41,815 nucleotides of DNA from Actinomadura formosensis NBRC 14204 (GCF_001552155.1 NZ_BCQQ01000056.1:1-41815); one strand, 5' to 3'; shown: positions 1 through 8,276, counted from the stretch's first letter. The notes: a model not told the origin generated them from the letters alone. Translations and numbers: made by a program.

Positions 1-800
1 GGCGAGCCGACGGGCGGGGTGCCGCCCTCGGCGTGGTGGACCGGTGTGATCACGGGCTGCTCGGCGGTCGCCGTGCCCCCGCCGGCCGGGCCGGTGTTCG
101 GGAACGGTCCGCTGCCGGTGGGCGGCACGAAGCCGGGCGGCAGGATCGCGTCGGGCACCAGCACGACCGCCGGGGACGCGGACGCGTTCTCGGCCTCCTT
201 CGCCTTCTCGAAGGCGTTGGGCGACGCGGAACGGTCTTCCGCGGCCTCGTTCACGAGGGGGTTGTCCACGGCGGTCTCGTCCTCTGCGGTCGTGACGGCG
301 GGGGTGTCGCCCGCTGGGGGAACGGGCTGGAAGCCGTCGGGGTCGGTGTCGGCGCCCGAGATCGGGGGCTTGACGAACGGTTCGGCGGGGACGGCGCCGC
401 GGGAGTCGACGGCCGGGATTCCCGCGCCGGCGACGAGCGTCCCGGGCAGTTGCCCGGTGCCGGACGCCAGGGGCTCGGCCGCCTCTGCCGGGGGCTCCGC
501 TCCGGCCGGGACGGGTTCCGCGGCCGGTTCGCCGGCGGGCGGGGCCGTGTCCGTGGACTCGGCGGCCCACCAGGGGGTTTGCAGGCCGAATGCGGGCAGC
601 CGAAGCGGGGCGGGCTCGGCCGTCTCGGTCTCGCCGGGCGGCTCGCCTGCGGTCTCGGCCGCGGGCGGCGACGCGTCCGCGGGGGGCGGTGCGTCGGCCG
701 GGGGAGCCGTGCCGCCGAAGCTGGGCGGCGCCGGGTCGGCGGGGACGCCGGACGTTCCCGCCGACCCGGCGGTCTCCCGGGAGTCTCTAGGTCCAGACAT
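1..800 (-). CDS. Pro/Ala-rich low-complexity protein, N-terminal part (runs off the window)
   Basis: An open minus-strand frame starts with ATG at 800 and has no stop down to base 1, so about 266 N-terminal residues are visible and the C-terminus lies outside. It begins MSGPRDSRETAGSAG and is rich in Pro, Ala, Glu and Gly, with isolated aromatic islands such as LPAFGLQTPWWAAE. No membrane segment or catalytic motif is visible. Third codon positions are strongly GC, as in a real gene. It starts 25 bp after the stop of the heptad-tail protein on the same strand, so the two are probably co-transcribed. The Shine-Dalgarno match is weak. Such tails often precede a membrane or enzymatic domain, but which domain follows here cannot be seen. 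I do not recognise the family. Confidence 0.6.
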   Translation of the reverse strand, partial: MSGPRDSRETAGSAGTSGVPADPAPPSFGGTAPPADAPPPADASPPAAETAGEPPGETETAEPAPLRLPAFGLQTPWWAAESTDTAPPAGEPAAEPVPAGAEPPAEAAEPLASGTGQLPGTLVAGAGIPAVDSRGAVPAEPFVKPPISGADTDPDGFQPVPPAGDTPAVTTAEDETAVDNPLVNEAAEDRSASPNAFEKAKEAENASASPAVVLVPDAILPPGFVPPTGSGPFPNTGPAGGGTATAEQPVITPVHHAEGGTPPVGS

Positions 801-825
801 AAGCAGTGAGGGTTTCCGGAGGGGG

Positions 826-1962
826 TCACTTTTGGAGGGGCTTGCCTTCGGTCTCTCTGTAGTGCAGAGCCAGGGCCAGGTTGCTGCCCTTGACCATCTG
901 CGTGCCGAAGACCTGGACGGCCGCATGGTACTTGCTCACGATCTTCTTGCCGTCCGGCCGCTGTACCCACGTCATGATGACGTAGTGGCCGCGTGCCTGC
1001 GAGGTGCCGAACGCCTCGCCCTTGCCGTTGGTCTTGGAGACGCCCTTGCCGGGCAGTGCCTGGAGGAACGCCTCCTTGGCGGCGGCGGCCTTCACGGCCT
1101 TCTTCGCGGCGGTCTCGTCCTTGAGGTTGAACACGCCGACCGTGCCGATGAGCGAACCGCTGGAGAGTGCGTAGGTGGCCCGCAGCGCCTGGGTGCAGCC
1201 GCCCTTCTTGAGTGCCTTCTCCAGGGCGGTGCCGCCGACGACGCCGGTGCAGCTCTTCTGCGCGTTCACGGCCGTCCGCACGTACTTGTAGCCGCCCGCT
1301 TTGAACGACGCCTTGCCGAAGACCTCCTTGAGGGTCAGCGGCTTGGGGTCGGTGGTGCGGCTCTGCAGCTTCACCGGCGCAAGGACGGGCTGGGTGGGGC
1401 TCGGTGTGGGCTGCGCCTGCGTGGACGGGGTCTGCGTCGGCGTCGCCTTCGGCTTGGGGTCGCCCTTCAGCATGGACGACAGGCCGACGCCGCCGCCGAT
1501 GAGGAGGATTCCGGCGACCGCCGAGCCGCCGATGATCAGCGGCAGGTTGCGGCGCTTCTCGGGCCGGGACGATTCGCCGGACGGTCCCGGAGGCGCCCCT
1601 TCGTAGGACCCGAAGGAGCCATCACCGACCGCGCTGCCCGCGACGGGCTCGTCCGCCCATGCGGTGGGCTGGCCGCTCTGCATGACCGGCTGGTCGCTCC
1701 ACGCGGCGGGCCGGTCGGTCTGTGCGGTGGGCTGGTCGTTTTGCGCGGCGTGCTGGTCGTCCCACGCGGTGGGCTGGTTGTCCCACGCGGTGGGCTGGTC
1801 GGCCCACGGGGTGGGCTCGTCTCCCCCGTCGCGTGGTGCGAAGGGGGCTTCGTCCTTGTCGTGTCCGTACGGCGGCGCTTCGGCTCCGGGTCCGTACGGC
1901 GCTTGCGGCGACTGCCGGGAGGGCCAGTCGCCGGGTTTGCCTTGATTGCCCGGATAACCCAT
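826..1962 (-). CDS. Single-pass membrane protein with cytoplasmic heptad-repeat tail
   Basis: 378 residues. Residues 1-135 are hydrophilic and disordered-looking. Within them, 48-110 are nine consecutive 7-residue units of consensus D-Q-P-T-A-W-x, for example DQPTAWD and NQPTAWD. A basic stretch (EKRR, 135-138) precedes one membrane segment at about 139-164. A Pro/Thr/Gln linker follows, then an outside domain from about 195 to 378 with two cysteines (238, 256) that could form a disulfide. Predicted topology is N-in, C-out. The C-terminal domain has no motif I can name. It may be a substrate-binding or anti-sigma-like sensor domain, but this is inference. ATG 1962 is favoured because a TAAGGT box sits 7 nt upstream. 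The architecture resembles that of the protein at 22742-23779, although the sequences differ. Confidence 0.8.
   Translation of the reverse strand: MGYPGNQGKPGDWPSRQSPQAPYGPGAEAPPYGHDKDEAPFAPRDGGDEPTPWADQPTAWDNQPTAWDDQHAAQNDQPTAQTDRPAAWSDQPVMQSGQPTAWADEPVAGSAVGDGSFGSYEGAPPGPSGESSRPEKRRNLPLIIGGSAVAGILLIGGGVGLSSMLKGDPKPKATPTQTPSTQAQPTPSPTQPVLAPVKLQSRTTDPKPLTLKEVFGKASFKAGGYKYVRTAVNAQKSCTGVVGGTALEKALKKGGCTQALRATYALSSGSLIGTVGVFNLKDETAAKKAVKAAAAKEAFLQALPGKGVSKTNGKGEAFGTSQARGHYVIMTWVQRPDGKKIVSKYHAAVQVFGTQMVKGSNLALALHYRETEGKPLQK
1633..1821 (-). repeat. Nine imperfect 21-bp repeats encoding D-Q-P-T-A-W-x heptads
   Basis: Nine in-frame 21-bp units encode residues 48-110 of the membrane protein at 826-1962. 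Units 2, 3 and 8 keep QPTAW exactly. The others vary mainly at the Trp (to Gln or Gly) and Thr. The repeat is coding and without indels, so the 7-residue period is maintained. Confidence 0.85.
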
Positions 1963-1969
1963 GGGTTGG

Positions 1970-1975
1970 ACCTTA
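1970..1975 (-). promoter_or_regulatory. -10 box (TAAGGT) placed for leaderless transcription
   Basis: On the minus strand TAAGGT ends 7 nt before ATG 1962. This is the spacing expected when transcription starts at or next to the start codon. No clear -35 hexamer is seen. Confidence 0.45.
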
Positions 1976-2083
1976 CCGTTCCTTATTCAGGGCTCTGGAC
2001 TTTTGGACAACCACCATGACATGGGGGGCGAACCGGACGTCAGCGGTTTGCCGAAGGTCATGTTCCGGACGGTGTGGACCGGG

Positions 2084-3085
2084 TCACTTCCAGCCGAAGT
2101 CCTGCGTCCACAGCGTGCCGCCCGGCCCGGTCGCCATCCCGACGCCGATGGCGCGCAGGTCGCAGTTCAGGATGTTCGCGCGGTGTCCCGGGCTGTTCAT
2201 CCAGCCCTTCACCACGGCGGCGGCGGTCGGGTAGCCCTTGGCGATGTTCTCGGCGCCGGGGCTGGGGTAACCGGCGTCCTCCATCCGTTCCCACGGGCTG
2301 TCGCCGTTGCGGGACGTGTGGTCGAAGTAGTCGTGTGCCGCCATGTCCGCGGAGTGCCGGCGGGCGGCGACGGCGAGCCGCTGGTCGGTGCGCAGCGGCT
2401 TGCAGCCCTCCTTGGCGCGCTCGGTGTTGGTGAGCGACACGACGGTCGCCTCGGCGCCGGACGAACCGCCCCCGCCCGGCGAACCACCGCCCGCGTCCGG
2501 CGACGGCGGCGCGTCCGGCTCGGCCGCCTTCGCGGACTTCGACGGCTTCGCCGCCGCGCTCTTCGGCGGGTGGATCGGTTTCAGCGGCGGCGTCTGCTCC
2601 TCCGCGGCGGGCCGCGGCGGCGAACTCGGCTCACCGGTGCCGGTGCCGGTGGGGGACCCGTCGTCCGGCGCGGTCGGCACGTCGCCCCGCGGCCCCGGCG
2701 GGGCCGCGCTGGACGGCTGTGACCGCGGCCCGGCCGCGGAGGTCCTCTCCGACCGCAGTTCGGGCAGGACGAGCCGGTCGATCGCGACGCCGGCGCCGAT
2801 GGCGAGACCGGAGGCGGTGACGGCCAGCACGAGCCCGGTCGCGCTCTTCGCCCGGGACCGGCCGGCGCGGGATGCGCCGCCGTCCGGCCGGCGTCCACCG
2901 GCCGGAGGACCGGAGCGGGCCGTGCCGTGCCGCGGGCCGCCGGCGACGAGTTCGTCACGGGGAGGGGAGACGTTGGGACGAGGCGTTGAGCCACCGCGCC
3001 CGTCGTGCCTGGGCTGGTGGCCTCCGGCGGGACCGCCGGGTCTTCGGGGAGTGGACAGCGGGGGCTCCCGGGTACGGGCCGGCAC
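2084..3085 (-). CDS. Membrane-anchored CAP (SCP/PR-1-like) domain protein
   Basis: 333 residues from the GTG at 3085. Residues 1-80 are a Pro/Arg/Gly-rich cytoplasmic segment. One membrane span lies at about 82-107. A long Pro/Ser/Lys-rich linker reaches about 210, and a bacterial CAP domain occupies 212-333. The domain shows the usual signatures: HSADMAAHDYFDH, a GAENIA stretch, and SPGHRANIL with the conserved His. Two cysteines (228, 308) are in the positions often disulfide-bonded in actinobacterial CAP proteins. Bacterial CAP proteins are surface or secreted and mostly of unknown function. The start is uncertain: the frame stays open to a TTG at 3154, but GTG 3085 is preferred because a TATGGT -10-like box lies at 3113-3118 on the minus strand, which would put the longer start upstream of the transcript. 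Confidence 0.85.
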   Translation of the reverse strand: MPARTREPPLSTPRRPGGPAGGHQPRHDGRGGSTPRPNVSPPRDELVAGGPRHGTARSGPPAGGRRPDGGASRAGRSRAKSATGLVLAVTASGLAIGAGVAIDRLVLPELRSERTSAAGPRSQPSSAAPPGPRGDVPTAPDDGSPTGTGTGEPSSPPRPAAEEQTPPLKPIHPPKSAAAKPSKSAKAAEPDAPPSPDAGGGSPGGGGSSGAEATVVSLTNTERAKEGCKPLRTDQRLAVAARRHSADMAAHDYFDHTSRNGDSPWERMEDAGYPSPGAENIAKGYPTAAAVVKGWMNSPGHRANILNCDLRAIGVGMATGPGGTLWTQDFGWK

Positions 3086-3546
3086 ACGCCGGCGTTGATC
3101 CGGTCGCCCGGCACCATATCCTTGTATGCACCCCGAGTTACGAAGATCCCCCAAAAAACCTGAAAATCGCTACGCTTCGTGACGGGCGGGGCGCCGTCCG
3201 TCCCTGCTTTTTGGGAGACTTTGGGGGATATGTCATGTGGCAGGCGCGGTCGGGGCCGGCCATGGCGGCTTCGTTTTGACCCGTGACCAAGAGGCCGAGT
3301 ATCCTGCGTTTCTGTTGTGTGCGTTGACGCCTGCCCAGTGCGGGCGGGAGGCTACGCGACGACGTGCCGATGTGTCCCCGCCATGTGCGCCCCGTGCCGC
3401 ATGCGGGCACCGGCCTCCCGGAGCGCCAGGTCGGATGATCCTCTGATCGGCGCGAGCAGGATTCCGCTGCCAAGTGGCGCCCGTCCGCGAGGACGGGCGG
3501 AGGATCGAACCGCTGAGAAGTCGACGAGAAACGAAGGCTTACGACC
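3086..3546. other. Intergenic region between CAP gene and rplM: promoter and long leader
   Basis: No convincing gene is present. The left part should hold the CAP gene promoter (minus-strand TATGGT at 3118-3113). The right part holds the rplM promoter and a leader of about 235 nt. The leader contains GC-rich inverted segments, including a short hairpin, GCCCGTCC/GGACGGGC, at about 3478-3500. It might carry L13 autoregulation, but I recognise no known leader motif. Confidence 0.5.
3276..3305 (+). promoter_or_regulatory. Housekeeping promoter of rplM-rpsI
   Basis: TTGACC at 3276-3281 and TATCCT at 3300-3305 are separated by 18 bp, a good match to a principal-sigma promoter. Transcription would begin near 3312, giving a leader of roughly 235 nt before rplM. 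Confidence 0.65.
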
Positions 3547-3999
3547 GTGCGCACGTACACCCCTAAGCCCGCTGACGTCCAGCGTCAGTGGTACGTCATC
3601 GACGCGACCGATGTCGTGCTGGGCCGTCTCGCCAGTCAGGTCGCACAGCTGCTTCGGGGTAAGCACAAGCCGATCTACGCCCCGCACCTCGACACCGGTG
3701 ACTTCGTCGTCATCGTGAACGCCGACAAGGTGTCGCTGTCGGGGAACAAGGCGGAGCGCAAGAAGGCGTACCGGCACTCGGGGTACCCGGGCGGACTCCG
3801 CTCGGTGACCTACGCCGAGCTGCTGGCCAAGCACCCCGAGCGGGCCGTCGAGAAGGCGATCAAGGGCATGCTGCCCAAGAACTCCCTCGGCCGGAAGATG
3901 TTCGGCAAGGTGAAGGTCTACGCCGGTCCGGACCACCCGCACCAGGCGCAGAAGCCGGTCCCGTTCGAGATCACCCAGATCAGCCAGACCGCGAAGTGA
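3547..3999 (+). CDS. rplM: 50S ribosomal protein L13
   Basis: 150 residues from a GTG start. L13 is an early-assembling protein of the large ribosomal subunit that binds 23S rRNA. The family features are the N-terminal [16 protein letters not shown] block, the central [18 protein letters not shown] loop and the C-terminal [20 protein letters not shown] block. The length is normal for actinobacterial L13. It is followed after 91 bp by rpsI, the universal L13-S9 pairing, and both are served by the promoter at 3276-3305. Nothing is unusual about the protein. Confidence 0.98.
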   Translation: MRTYTPKPADVQRQWYVIDATDVVLGRLASQVAQLLRGKHKPIYAPHLDTGDFVVIVNADKVSLSGNKAERKKAYRHSGYPGGLRSVTYAELLAKHPERAVEKAIKGMLPKNSLGRKMFGKVKVYAGPDHPHQAQKPVPFEITQISQTAK

Positions 4000-4090
4000 C
4001 ACCCGCGCCTCCGGGCGCACCAGGAAACACGAGGCCGCCGGGGCACCCTGAACGGGCCTGCCGCCCTGGCTAGAACATCCAAGGAGAACC

Positions 4091-4606
4091 GTGGACGACA
4101 CCACCGGCGCCGAGAGCGCTGAGAGCGCCGAGCTCGACTCGTACGAGGACGCGCCGTCCGAGTACAGCACCGAGACCCCCGAGGCCGCCGGCGAGGGCTA
4201 CCTCGGCCAGCCGGTCGCGACCGGCCCGGCCGCCGGCACCGGCCGCCGCAAGCAGGCCATCGCGCGGGTCCGCATCGTCCCCGGCAGCGGCCAGTGGAAG
4301 ATCAACGGCCGCACCCTGGACCAGTACTTCCCGAACAAGGTGCACCAGCAGATCGTGAACGAGCCGTTCGTGCTGCTGGGCCTGGAGGGGCAGTTCGACG
4401 TGCTCGCGCGCGTCAACGGCGGCGGCACCACCGGCCAGGCCGGTGCGCTGCGCCTCGGCATCTCCCGCGCGCTGCAGTTCGCGAACATCGAGCACCGCCC
4501 GGCGCTGAAGAAGGCCGGCTTCCTCACCCGTGACGCGCGGGTGCCGGAGCGCAAGAAGGCCGGTCTCAAGAAGGCCCGCAAGGCTCCGCAGTACAGCAAG
4601 CGTTGA
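4091..4606 (+). CDS. rpsI: 30S ribosomal protein S9
   Basis: 171 residues from a GTG start preceded by AAGGAG. S9 sits on the small-subunit head; its basic C-terminal tail reaches the P-site tRNA. The S9 core runs from about residue 45 ([13 protein letters not shown]) through [19 protein letters not shown] to the C-terminal [18 protein letters not shown], with the invariant KR end. The first 45 or so residues are an acidic, disordered extension rich in Asp, Glu and Ser, a known feature of actinobacterial S9. It is the distal gene of the rplM operon. Confidence 0.98.
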   Translation: MDDTTGAESAESAELDSYEDAPSEYSTETPEAAGEGYLGQPVATGPAAGTGRRKQAIARVRIVPGSGQWKINGRTLDQYFPNKVHQQIVNEPFVLLGLEGQFDVLARVNGGGTTGQAGALRLGISRALQFANIEHRPALKKAGFLTRDARVPERKKAGLKKARKAPQYSKR

Positions 4607-4607
4607 T

Positions 4608-4659
4608 CGACGGTACGAGCCGTCGCACCCCGTGGCCTCCACGCGGCCGGTCCGCGTGG
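4608..4659 (+). terminator. Two hairpins after rpsI, possible terminator or attenuator
   Basis: CGACGG (4608-4613) pairs with CCGTCG (4620-4625), and CCACGCGG (4639-4646) pairs with CCGCGTGG (4652-4659) around a 5-nt loop. There is no T-tract, so this could be a GC-only terminator, a processing signal or partial attenuation before glmM, 67 bp further on. Confidence 0.4.
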
Positions 4660-4725
4660 CGGGCGCTCCGGTGCGGCGGCTCGTCCGCTTTTCCGGGGTC
4701 ACCCTGTCTCATCGGGAGTTGAACT

Positions 4726-6069
4726 GTGGCTCGTCTGTTCGGGACCGACGGTGTACGCGGGCTCGCCAACCGCGACCTGACCGCCCCGCTCGTCATGGAC
4801 CTGTCCGTCGCGGCGGCGCGGGTGCTGGGCGAGCAGGGCGCCTTCAAGGGCCATCGGCCGCTCGCCGTGGTCGGTCGCGACCCGCGGGCCTCCGGTGAGT
4901 TCCTGGAGGCGGCGGTCGTGGCGGGTCTCGCCAGCTCCGGGGTGGACGTCCTGCGCCTCGGCGTCCTGCCGACCCCGGCGGTCGCGTACCTGACCCACGC
5001 GCTGGACGCCGATCTCGGCGTGATGCTGTCGGCGTCGCACAACCCGGCCCCCGACAACGGCATCAAGTTCTTCGACCGCAGCGGCTACAAGCTGCCGGAC
5101 GAGCTCGAAGACCGGATCGAGGCGAGTCTCGGCGCGCGGTGGGACCCGCCGACCGGCGCGGGCGTCGGCCGCGTCCGGGAGGCGCACGGCGCCGTCGAGC
5201 AGTACGTGGCGCACCTGCTGTCGACCGTCACGGTGTCGCTGGACGGCCTGCGCGTCGTGGTCGACTGCGCGAACGGCGCGTCCAGCGACGTGGCCCCGGA
5301 GGCGCTGCGCCGTGCCGGCGCCGAGGTCCACACGATCGGGACGGCGCCGGACGGCCTGAACATCAACGCGGGCTGCGGCTCCACGCACCTGGAGGCGCTG
5401 CGGAAGGCCGTCCGGGAACGCGGCGCGGACGTGGGCATCGCGAACGACGGCGACGCCGACCGCTGCCTGGCCGTGACCGCGGCCGGCGAGATCGTGGACG
5501 GCGACCAGATCATGGCGATCCTGGCCCTGGACCTGCGCGAGGCGGGCGCGCTGCCCGCCGACACCGTCGTCGCGACCGTGATGTCGAACCTCGGTTTCAA
5601 GCTCGCCATGCGGGAGGCCGGGATCACCGTGGTGGAGACCGCCGTCGGTGACCGGTACGTCCTGGAGGCGATGAAGGCGGGCGGCTTCGGCTTCGGCGGC
5701 GAGCAGTCCGGCCACGTCATCATGCTGGACCACGCGACGACCGGTGACGGCGTCCTGACGGGCCTGCACCTGCTGGCCGCGATGGCCCGCCGGGGCCGTC
5801 CGCTGGACGAGCTGACGAAGGTGATGACCCGTCTTCCGCAGGTGCTCATCAACGTCAGGGACGTCGACAAGAACCGCGCGAAGACGTCCCCCGAACTGGC
5901 CGAGGCCGTCGCCGCCGCCGAAGCCGGCCTCGGCGACACGGGCCGCGTCCTGATCCGCCCCAGCGGCACCGAGCCGATGGTCCGCGTGATGGTCGAGGCG
6001 GCGTCGCAGGACCAGGCCCAGTCGGTCGCCGAACACCTCGCCGGTGTGGTGAAGACGGCCCTCGGCTGA
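4726..6069 (+). CDS. glmM: Phosphoglucosamine mutase
   Basis: 447 residues from GTG. GlmM interconverts glucosamine-6-phosphate and glucosamine-1-phosphate on the cytoplasmic route to UDP-GlcNAc and peptidoglycan. All alpha-D-phosphohexomutase landmarks are present: FGTDGVRG at the N-terminus, the active-site LSASHNP with phospho-serine Ser104, the metal-binding DGDADR loop at 241-246, the sugar-specificity GEQSGH loop at 325-330 and the phosphate-binding RPSGTEP at 411-417. The SASHNP and GEQSGH forms favour GlmM over other mutases. It follows rpsI on the same strand, the standard actinobacterial order. glmS, the preceding step, is 8 kb downstream. Confidence 0.97.
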   Translation: MARLFGTDGVRGLANRDLTAPLVMDLSVAAARVLGEQGAFKGHRPLAVVGRDPRASGEFLEAAVVAGLASSGVDVLRLGVLPTPAVAYLTHALDADLGVMLSASHNPAPDNGIKFFDRSGYKLPDELEDRIEASLGARWDPPTGAGVGRVREAHGAVEQYVAHLLSTVTVSLDGLRVVVDCANGASSDVAPEALRRAGAEVHTIGTAPDGLNINAGCGSTHLEALRKAVRERGADVGIANDGDADRCLAVTAAGEIVDGDQIMAILALDLREAGALPADTVVATVMSNLGFKLAMREAGITVVETAVGDRYVLEAMKAGGFGFGGEQSGHVIMLDHATTGDGVLTGLHLLAAMARRGRPLDELTKVMTRLPQVLINVRDVDKNRAKTSPELAEAVAAAEAGLGDTGRVLIRPSGTEPMVRVMVEAASQDQAQSVAEHLAGVVKTALG

Positions 6070-6076
6070 CGCTCGG

Positions 6077-6382
6077 CTACCGCTCGTCGATCTCCAGCCG
6101 GCCCACCTTCAGGTGCCTGATCTCCACGGTCCCGGCCTCAAGGTGGGCGATGACGGCGCGCTTGACGACGAGCTTGCCGATCGCGACGGCACCGACCGCC
6201 AGCGCGCCGAGCGCCATCGACCCCACCGCGAGGGACCCGAGCCCGTTCCCGAGCCGCACCGTGAGCCCGGTGGCGGACGCCCCGGTCACCTCGGCCCCGG
6301 TGGCGCGCGCGCCGACGCCCCGCTCCGTGCGGACCCGCGGCCGCTCGTCCACTGCACCCTGCTCGTCAGCTTCATCGCTCAT
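6077..6382 (-). CDS. Small protein with ten tandem five-residue repeats
   Basis: 101 residues. After a charged N-terminus (1-25) and a Thr/Gly/Ala region (26-48), residues 49-98 are ten uninterrupted 5-residue units of pattern [G/A/K/R]-x-[L/V/M/A]-x-[V/I/L/A], for example GSLAV, GALAV, GAVAI, GTVEI and GRLEI. Units 1-5 are hydrophobic and small, while 6-10 carry charged x positions. The regular period suggests a narrow beta-solenoid, comparable to but not matching the pentapeptide-repeat consensus A(D/N)Lxx. The hydrophobic first half might alternatively contact the membrane. Reality is supported by consistent codon use and a TAGGCT box exactly 6 nt before ATG 6382. It converges on glmM with 7 bp between stops. 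Function unknown. Confidence 0.7.
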   Translation of the reverse strand: MSDEADEQGAVDERPRVRTERGVGARATGAEVTGASATGLTVRLGNGLGSLAVGSMALGALAVGAVAIGKLVVKRAVIAHLEAGTVEIRHLKVGRLEIDER

Positions 6383-6388
6383 GGGAGC

Positions 6389-6394
6389 AGCCTA
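6389..6394 (-). promoter_or_regulatory. -10 box (TAGGCT) placed for leaderless transcription
   Basis: Minus-strand TAGGCT lies 6 nt upstream of ATG 6382, so the transcript should start at the A of the start codon. The box sits just past the stop codon of the HNH lipoprotein gene, which shows that the small gene can be expressed separately. Confidence 0.5.
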
Positions 6395-6400
6395 CGGAGC

Positions 6401-7090
6401 TCAGCAGCGGGTGAGGAAGTTCTGCAGCGCGTCGTGGTCGGGGCGGGTCACCGGGAGGGAGTACTTCTCGGCCACGGTGATGTACTTGATCGCGTAGGCG
6501 CACTGGAAGCTCTTCTGGGGCTTCCATTCGCCGGGGCCGGAGTCGCTCTTCTGGCGGTTGGGGACGCCCCAGACGGCGAGCAGGTTGGCGTGGTCGTTGG
6601 CGAACTGCTCGCGCCTGTCCTCGCTCCAGCGGGAGGCGCCCATCCGCCAGGCGAGCGCGAGCGGGTAGACGTGGTCGATCTGGACTTCGGCGGCGTCCTT
6701 CTTCTCGAAGGTGATCGCCTTGCCGCTGTAGGGGTCGGTGAGGCGCCCGGCCACGACGATGCAGCGGCCCTGCTTCTCGACCTGTCCCAGGTCGCGGGCG
6801 AGGACGTCGTTGCGCTGGTCGCAGCCGTTGTGGTCGGTGTCCTTCCAGCGCGTCCCGAACTTGTCGCGCGCGTAGCCGCCGCCGGTGCCCTCGGACGCGA
6901 TGCGCAGACCGGACAGGTCCTTGCGGGCGCGGGCCTGCTCGCCGGCCGCGGGCCTGGAGCCGGCCGGGGACGGGGACGCGGTCTGTGACAGGCCGACGTC
7001 CGCCTCGCAGCCCGCCGCCAGGGGCAGGGCGAGCGCCAGGCCCGCCACAGCCGCCCGTCCAGCCTTCACTCGTACCGCCGTCCGTGCCAC
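6401..7090 (-). CDS. Putative secreted HNH-family nuclease lipoprotein (DUF1524/GmrSD C-terminal type)
   Basis: 229 residues from GTG 7090. The N-terminus is basic, then hydrophobic, and ends in a lipobox LAAGC with Cys28, so export and lipid anchoring are likely. Residues 55-229 match the actinobacterial HNH endonuclease family: DHVYPLALAWRMGA with the predicted catalytic His140, FANDHANLLAV (HNH Asn region) and KSDSGPGEWKP. Cysteines 90, 110, 197 and 229 could form two disulfides, as expected for an extracellular enzyme. Predicted role: metal-dependent nuclease on the outer face of the membrane, for nutrient scavenging or defence; this is inference. The frame is open further up to 7153, but GTG 7090 gives a proper lipoprotein signal. 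Confidence 0.82.
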   Translation of the reverse strand: MARTAVRVKAGRAAVAGLALALPLAAGCEADVGLSQTASPSPAGSRPAAGEQARARKDLSGLRIASEGTGGGYARDKFGTRWKDTDHNGCDQRNDVLARDLGQVEKQGRCIVVAGRLTDPYSGKAITFEKKDAAEVQIDHVYPLALAWRMGASRWSEDRREQFANDHANLLAVWGVPNRQKSDSGPGEWKPQKSFQCAYAIKYITVAEKYSLPVTRPDHDALQNFLTRC

Positions 7091-7210
7091 GTCGTCACCG
7101 TCCCAGAAAGTTTCTGCGCATATTTGCCGATTGAGCAGTAAATAGCCGATCAAATCGTATGACCTTACGTCTTGGCGACACAGACCTGTCGTTTACGGCA
7201 CGATTGGTAT

Positions 7211-8203
7211 GTGCTGCATCTCAGAGCGATCGTCCCGGCGGACCGCACGGACGCGGTCTGCAAGGCACTGGCGGACTGTGCCGGGGCCACCAACGTCGTC
7301 CTCATCGAGGACGCGGCCCTGTCCCCGCGCGGGGACCTCGTGACCAGCGACGTGGCCCGCGAGGCCGCCAACGAGGTGCTGGACGCGCTGCGCGCCCTCG
7401 GCGTCGACCGGGACGGCTCCATCGCTCTCGACAAGGTCGATCTGACGCTGTCGGAGACCGCCGAGGAGGCCAGGGACCGGGCACCGGGGCACGGTGACGA
7501 CGCGGTCGTCTGGGAGGAATTCGACCGGCAGGTCAGCGAAGGGACGGCGCTGACCTGGTCGTTCGTCGCGTTCCTCGTGCTCGCCACCCAGCTGGCCGGG
7601 ATCGCGGCGCTGATCGACTCGCCGGTGCTGGTGGTCGGCGCGATGGTCCTCGGGCCGGAGTTCGGCGCGGTCGCGGCGATCTGCTATGGGATCGTCCGGT
7701 GGCAGCCGTTCCGCATCGTGCGGGCGGTGCGGGTGCTGCTGATCGGGTTCACCGCCGCGGTCGTGCTCACCTACGTGGGCGCGCTGGCCGGCCGGTGGAC
7801 CGGCGTGATCGAGCTGGACCGGCTGCCCGACGAGCGTCCGCTCACCGCGTTCATCTACAGCCCGGACCGCTGGTCGTTCATCGTCGCGCTGCTCGCCGGC
7901 GGCGCCGGGGTGCTCTCGCTCACCGCGGGCAAGTCGTCGGCGCTGGTCGGGGTGTTCATCTCCGTCACCACCGTGCCCGCCGCCGGAAACCTCGCGGTCG
8001 CGCTGGCGCTCAAGCACGGCAGCGAGATCACCGGGTCGCTGCTCCAGCTCGCCGTCAACTTCGCCGGGATGATCATCGCGGGGACGCTGACGCTGCTCGT
8101 CCAGAAGGTGCTGTGGGGCATCGTCCTCCGCCGGGGTGTACGGCCGGGGTGGCCGGCGAGGCCGGCCGGCCGGGGCGAAAAGAGCCGTCCGGGGGGAACT
8201 TAG
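7211..8203 (+). CDS. DUF389 family multi-pass membrane protein
   Basis: 330 residues if read from GTG 7211 (frame open back to a TTG at 7172). The family N-terminus, VLHLRAIVPADRT, begins at this GTG, which decides the start. Residues 1-85 form a soluble alpha/beta domain. From about 115 there are five or six membrane spans, including the conserved SPVLVVGAMVLGPEFGAVAAI segment, a central span (SFIVALLAGGAGVLSLT) followed by GKSSALVGVFISVTTVPAAGNLAVAL, and a last span near 285-305. DUF389 proteins are widespread and have no established function; a transport role is often guessed. The gene stands alone on the plus strand between a minus-strand gene and the ABC operon. Confidence 0.88.
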   Translation: MLHLRAIVPADRTDAVCKALADCAGATNVVLIEDAALSPRGDLVTSDVAREAANEVLDALRALGVDRDGSIALDKVDLTLSETAEEARDRAPGHGDDAVVWEEFDRQVSEGTALTWSFVAFLVLATQLAGIAALIDSPVLVVGAMVLGPEFGAVAAICYGIVRWQPFRIVRAVRVLLIGFTAAVVLTYVGALAGRWTGVIELDRLPDERPLTAFIYSPDRWSFIVALLAGGAGVLSLTAGKSSALVGVFISVTTVPAAGNLAVALALKHGSEITGSLLQLAVNFAGMIIAGTLTLLVQKVLWGIVLRRGVRPGWPARPAGRGEKSRPGGT

Positions 8204-8276
8204 GTCGATGCCGGATCAGACGAAAGGCTGCCTACTCATCGCCCTTCAGGGGGACGTGCCGCGCGAAACCAGCCGC

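Noticed and set aside
1633..1821. CRISPR array suggested by regular 21-bp repeats.
   Set aside because: Repeats are contiguous, imperfect, in frame and coding; there are no spacers and no cas genes.
19..2019. A 666-codon plus-strand open frame at the left end.
   Set aside because: Low-complexity translation opposite two minus-strand genes with better start signals and coding character.
2581..3117. Minus-strand frame starting at 3117 with GC-rich third positions in its first part, as a possible frameshifted start of the CAP gene.
   Set aside because: The downstream CAP domain and membrane span are intact in the other frame, and the segment in question is low complexity, so a frameshift cannot be argued.
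3306..3546. Known L13 leader RNA element.
   Set aside because: The leader is long enough, but I could not match the defined fold by eye; not claimed.
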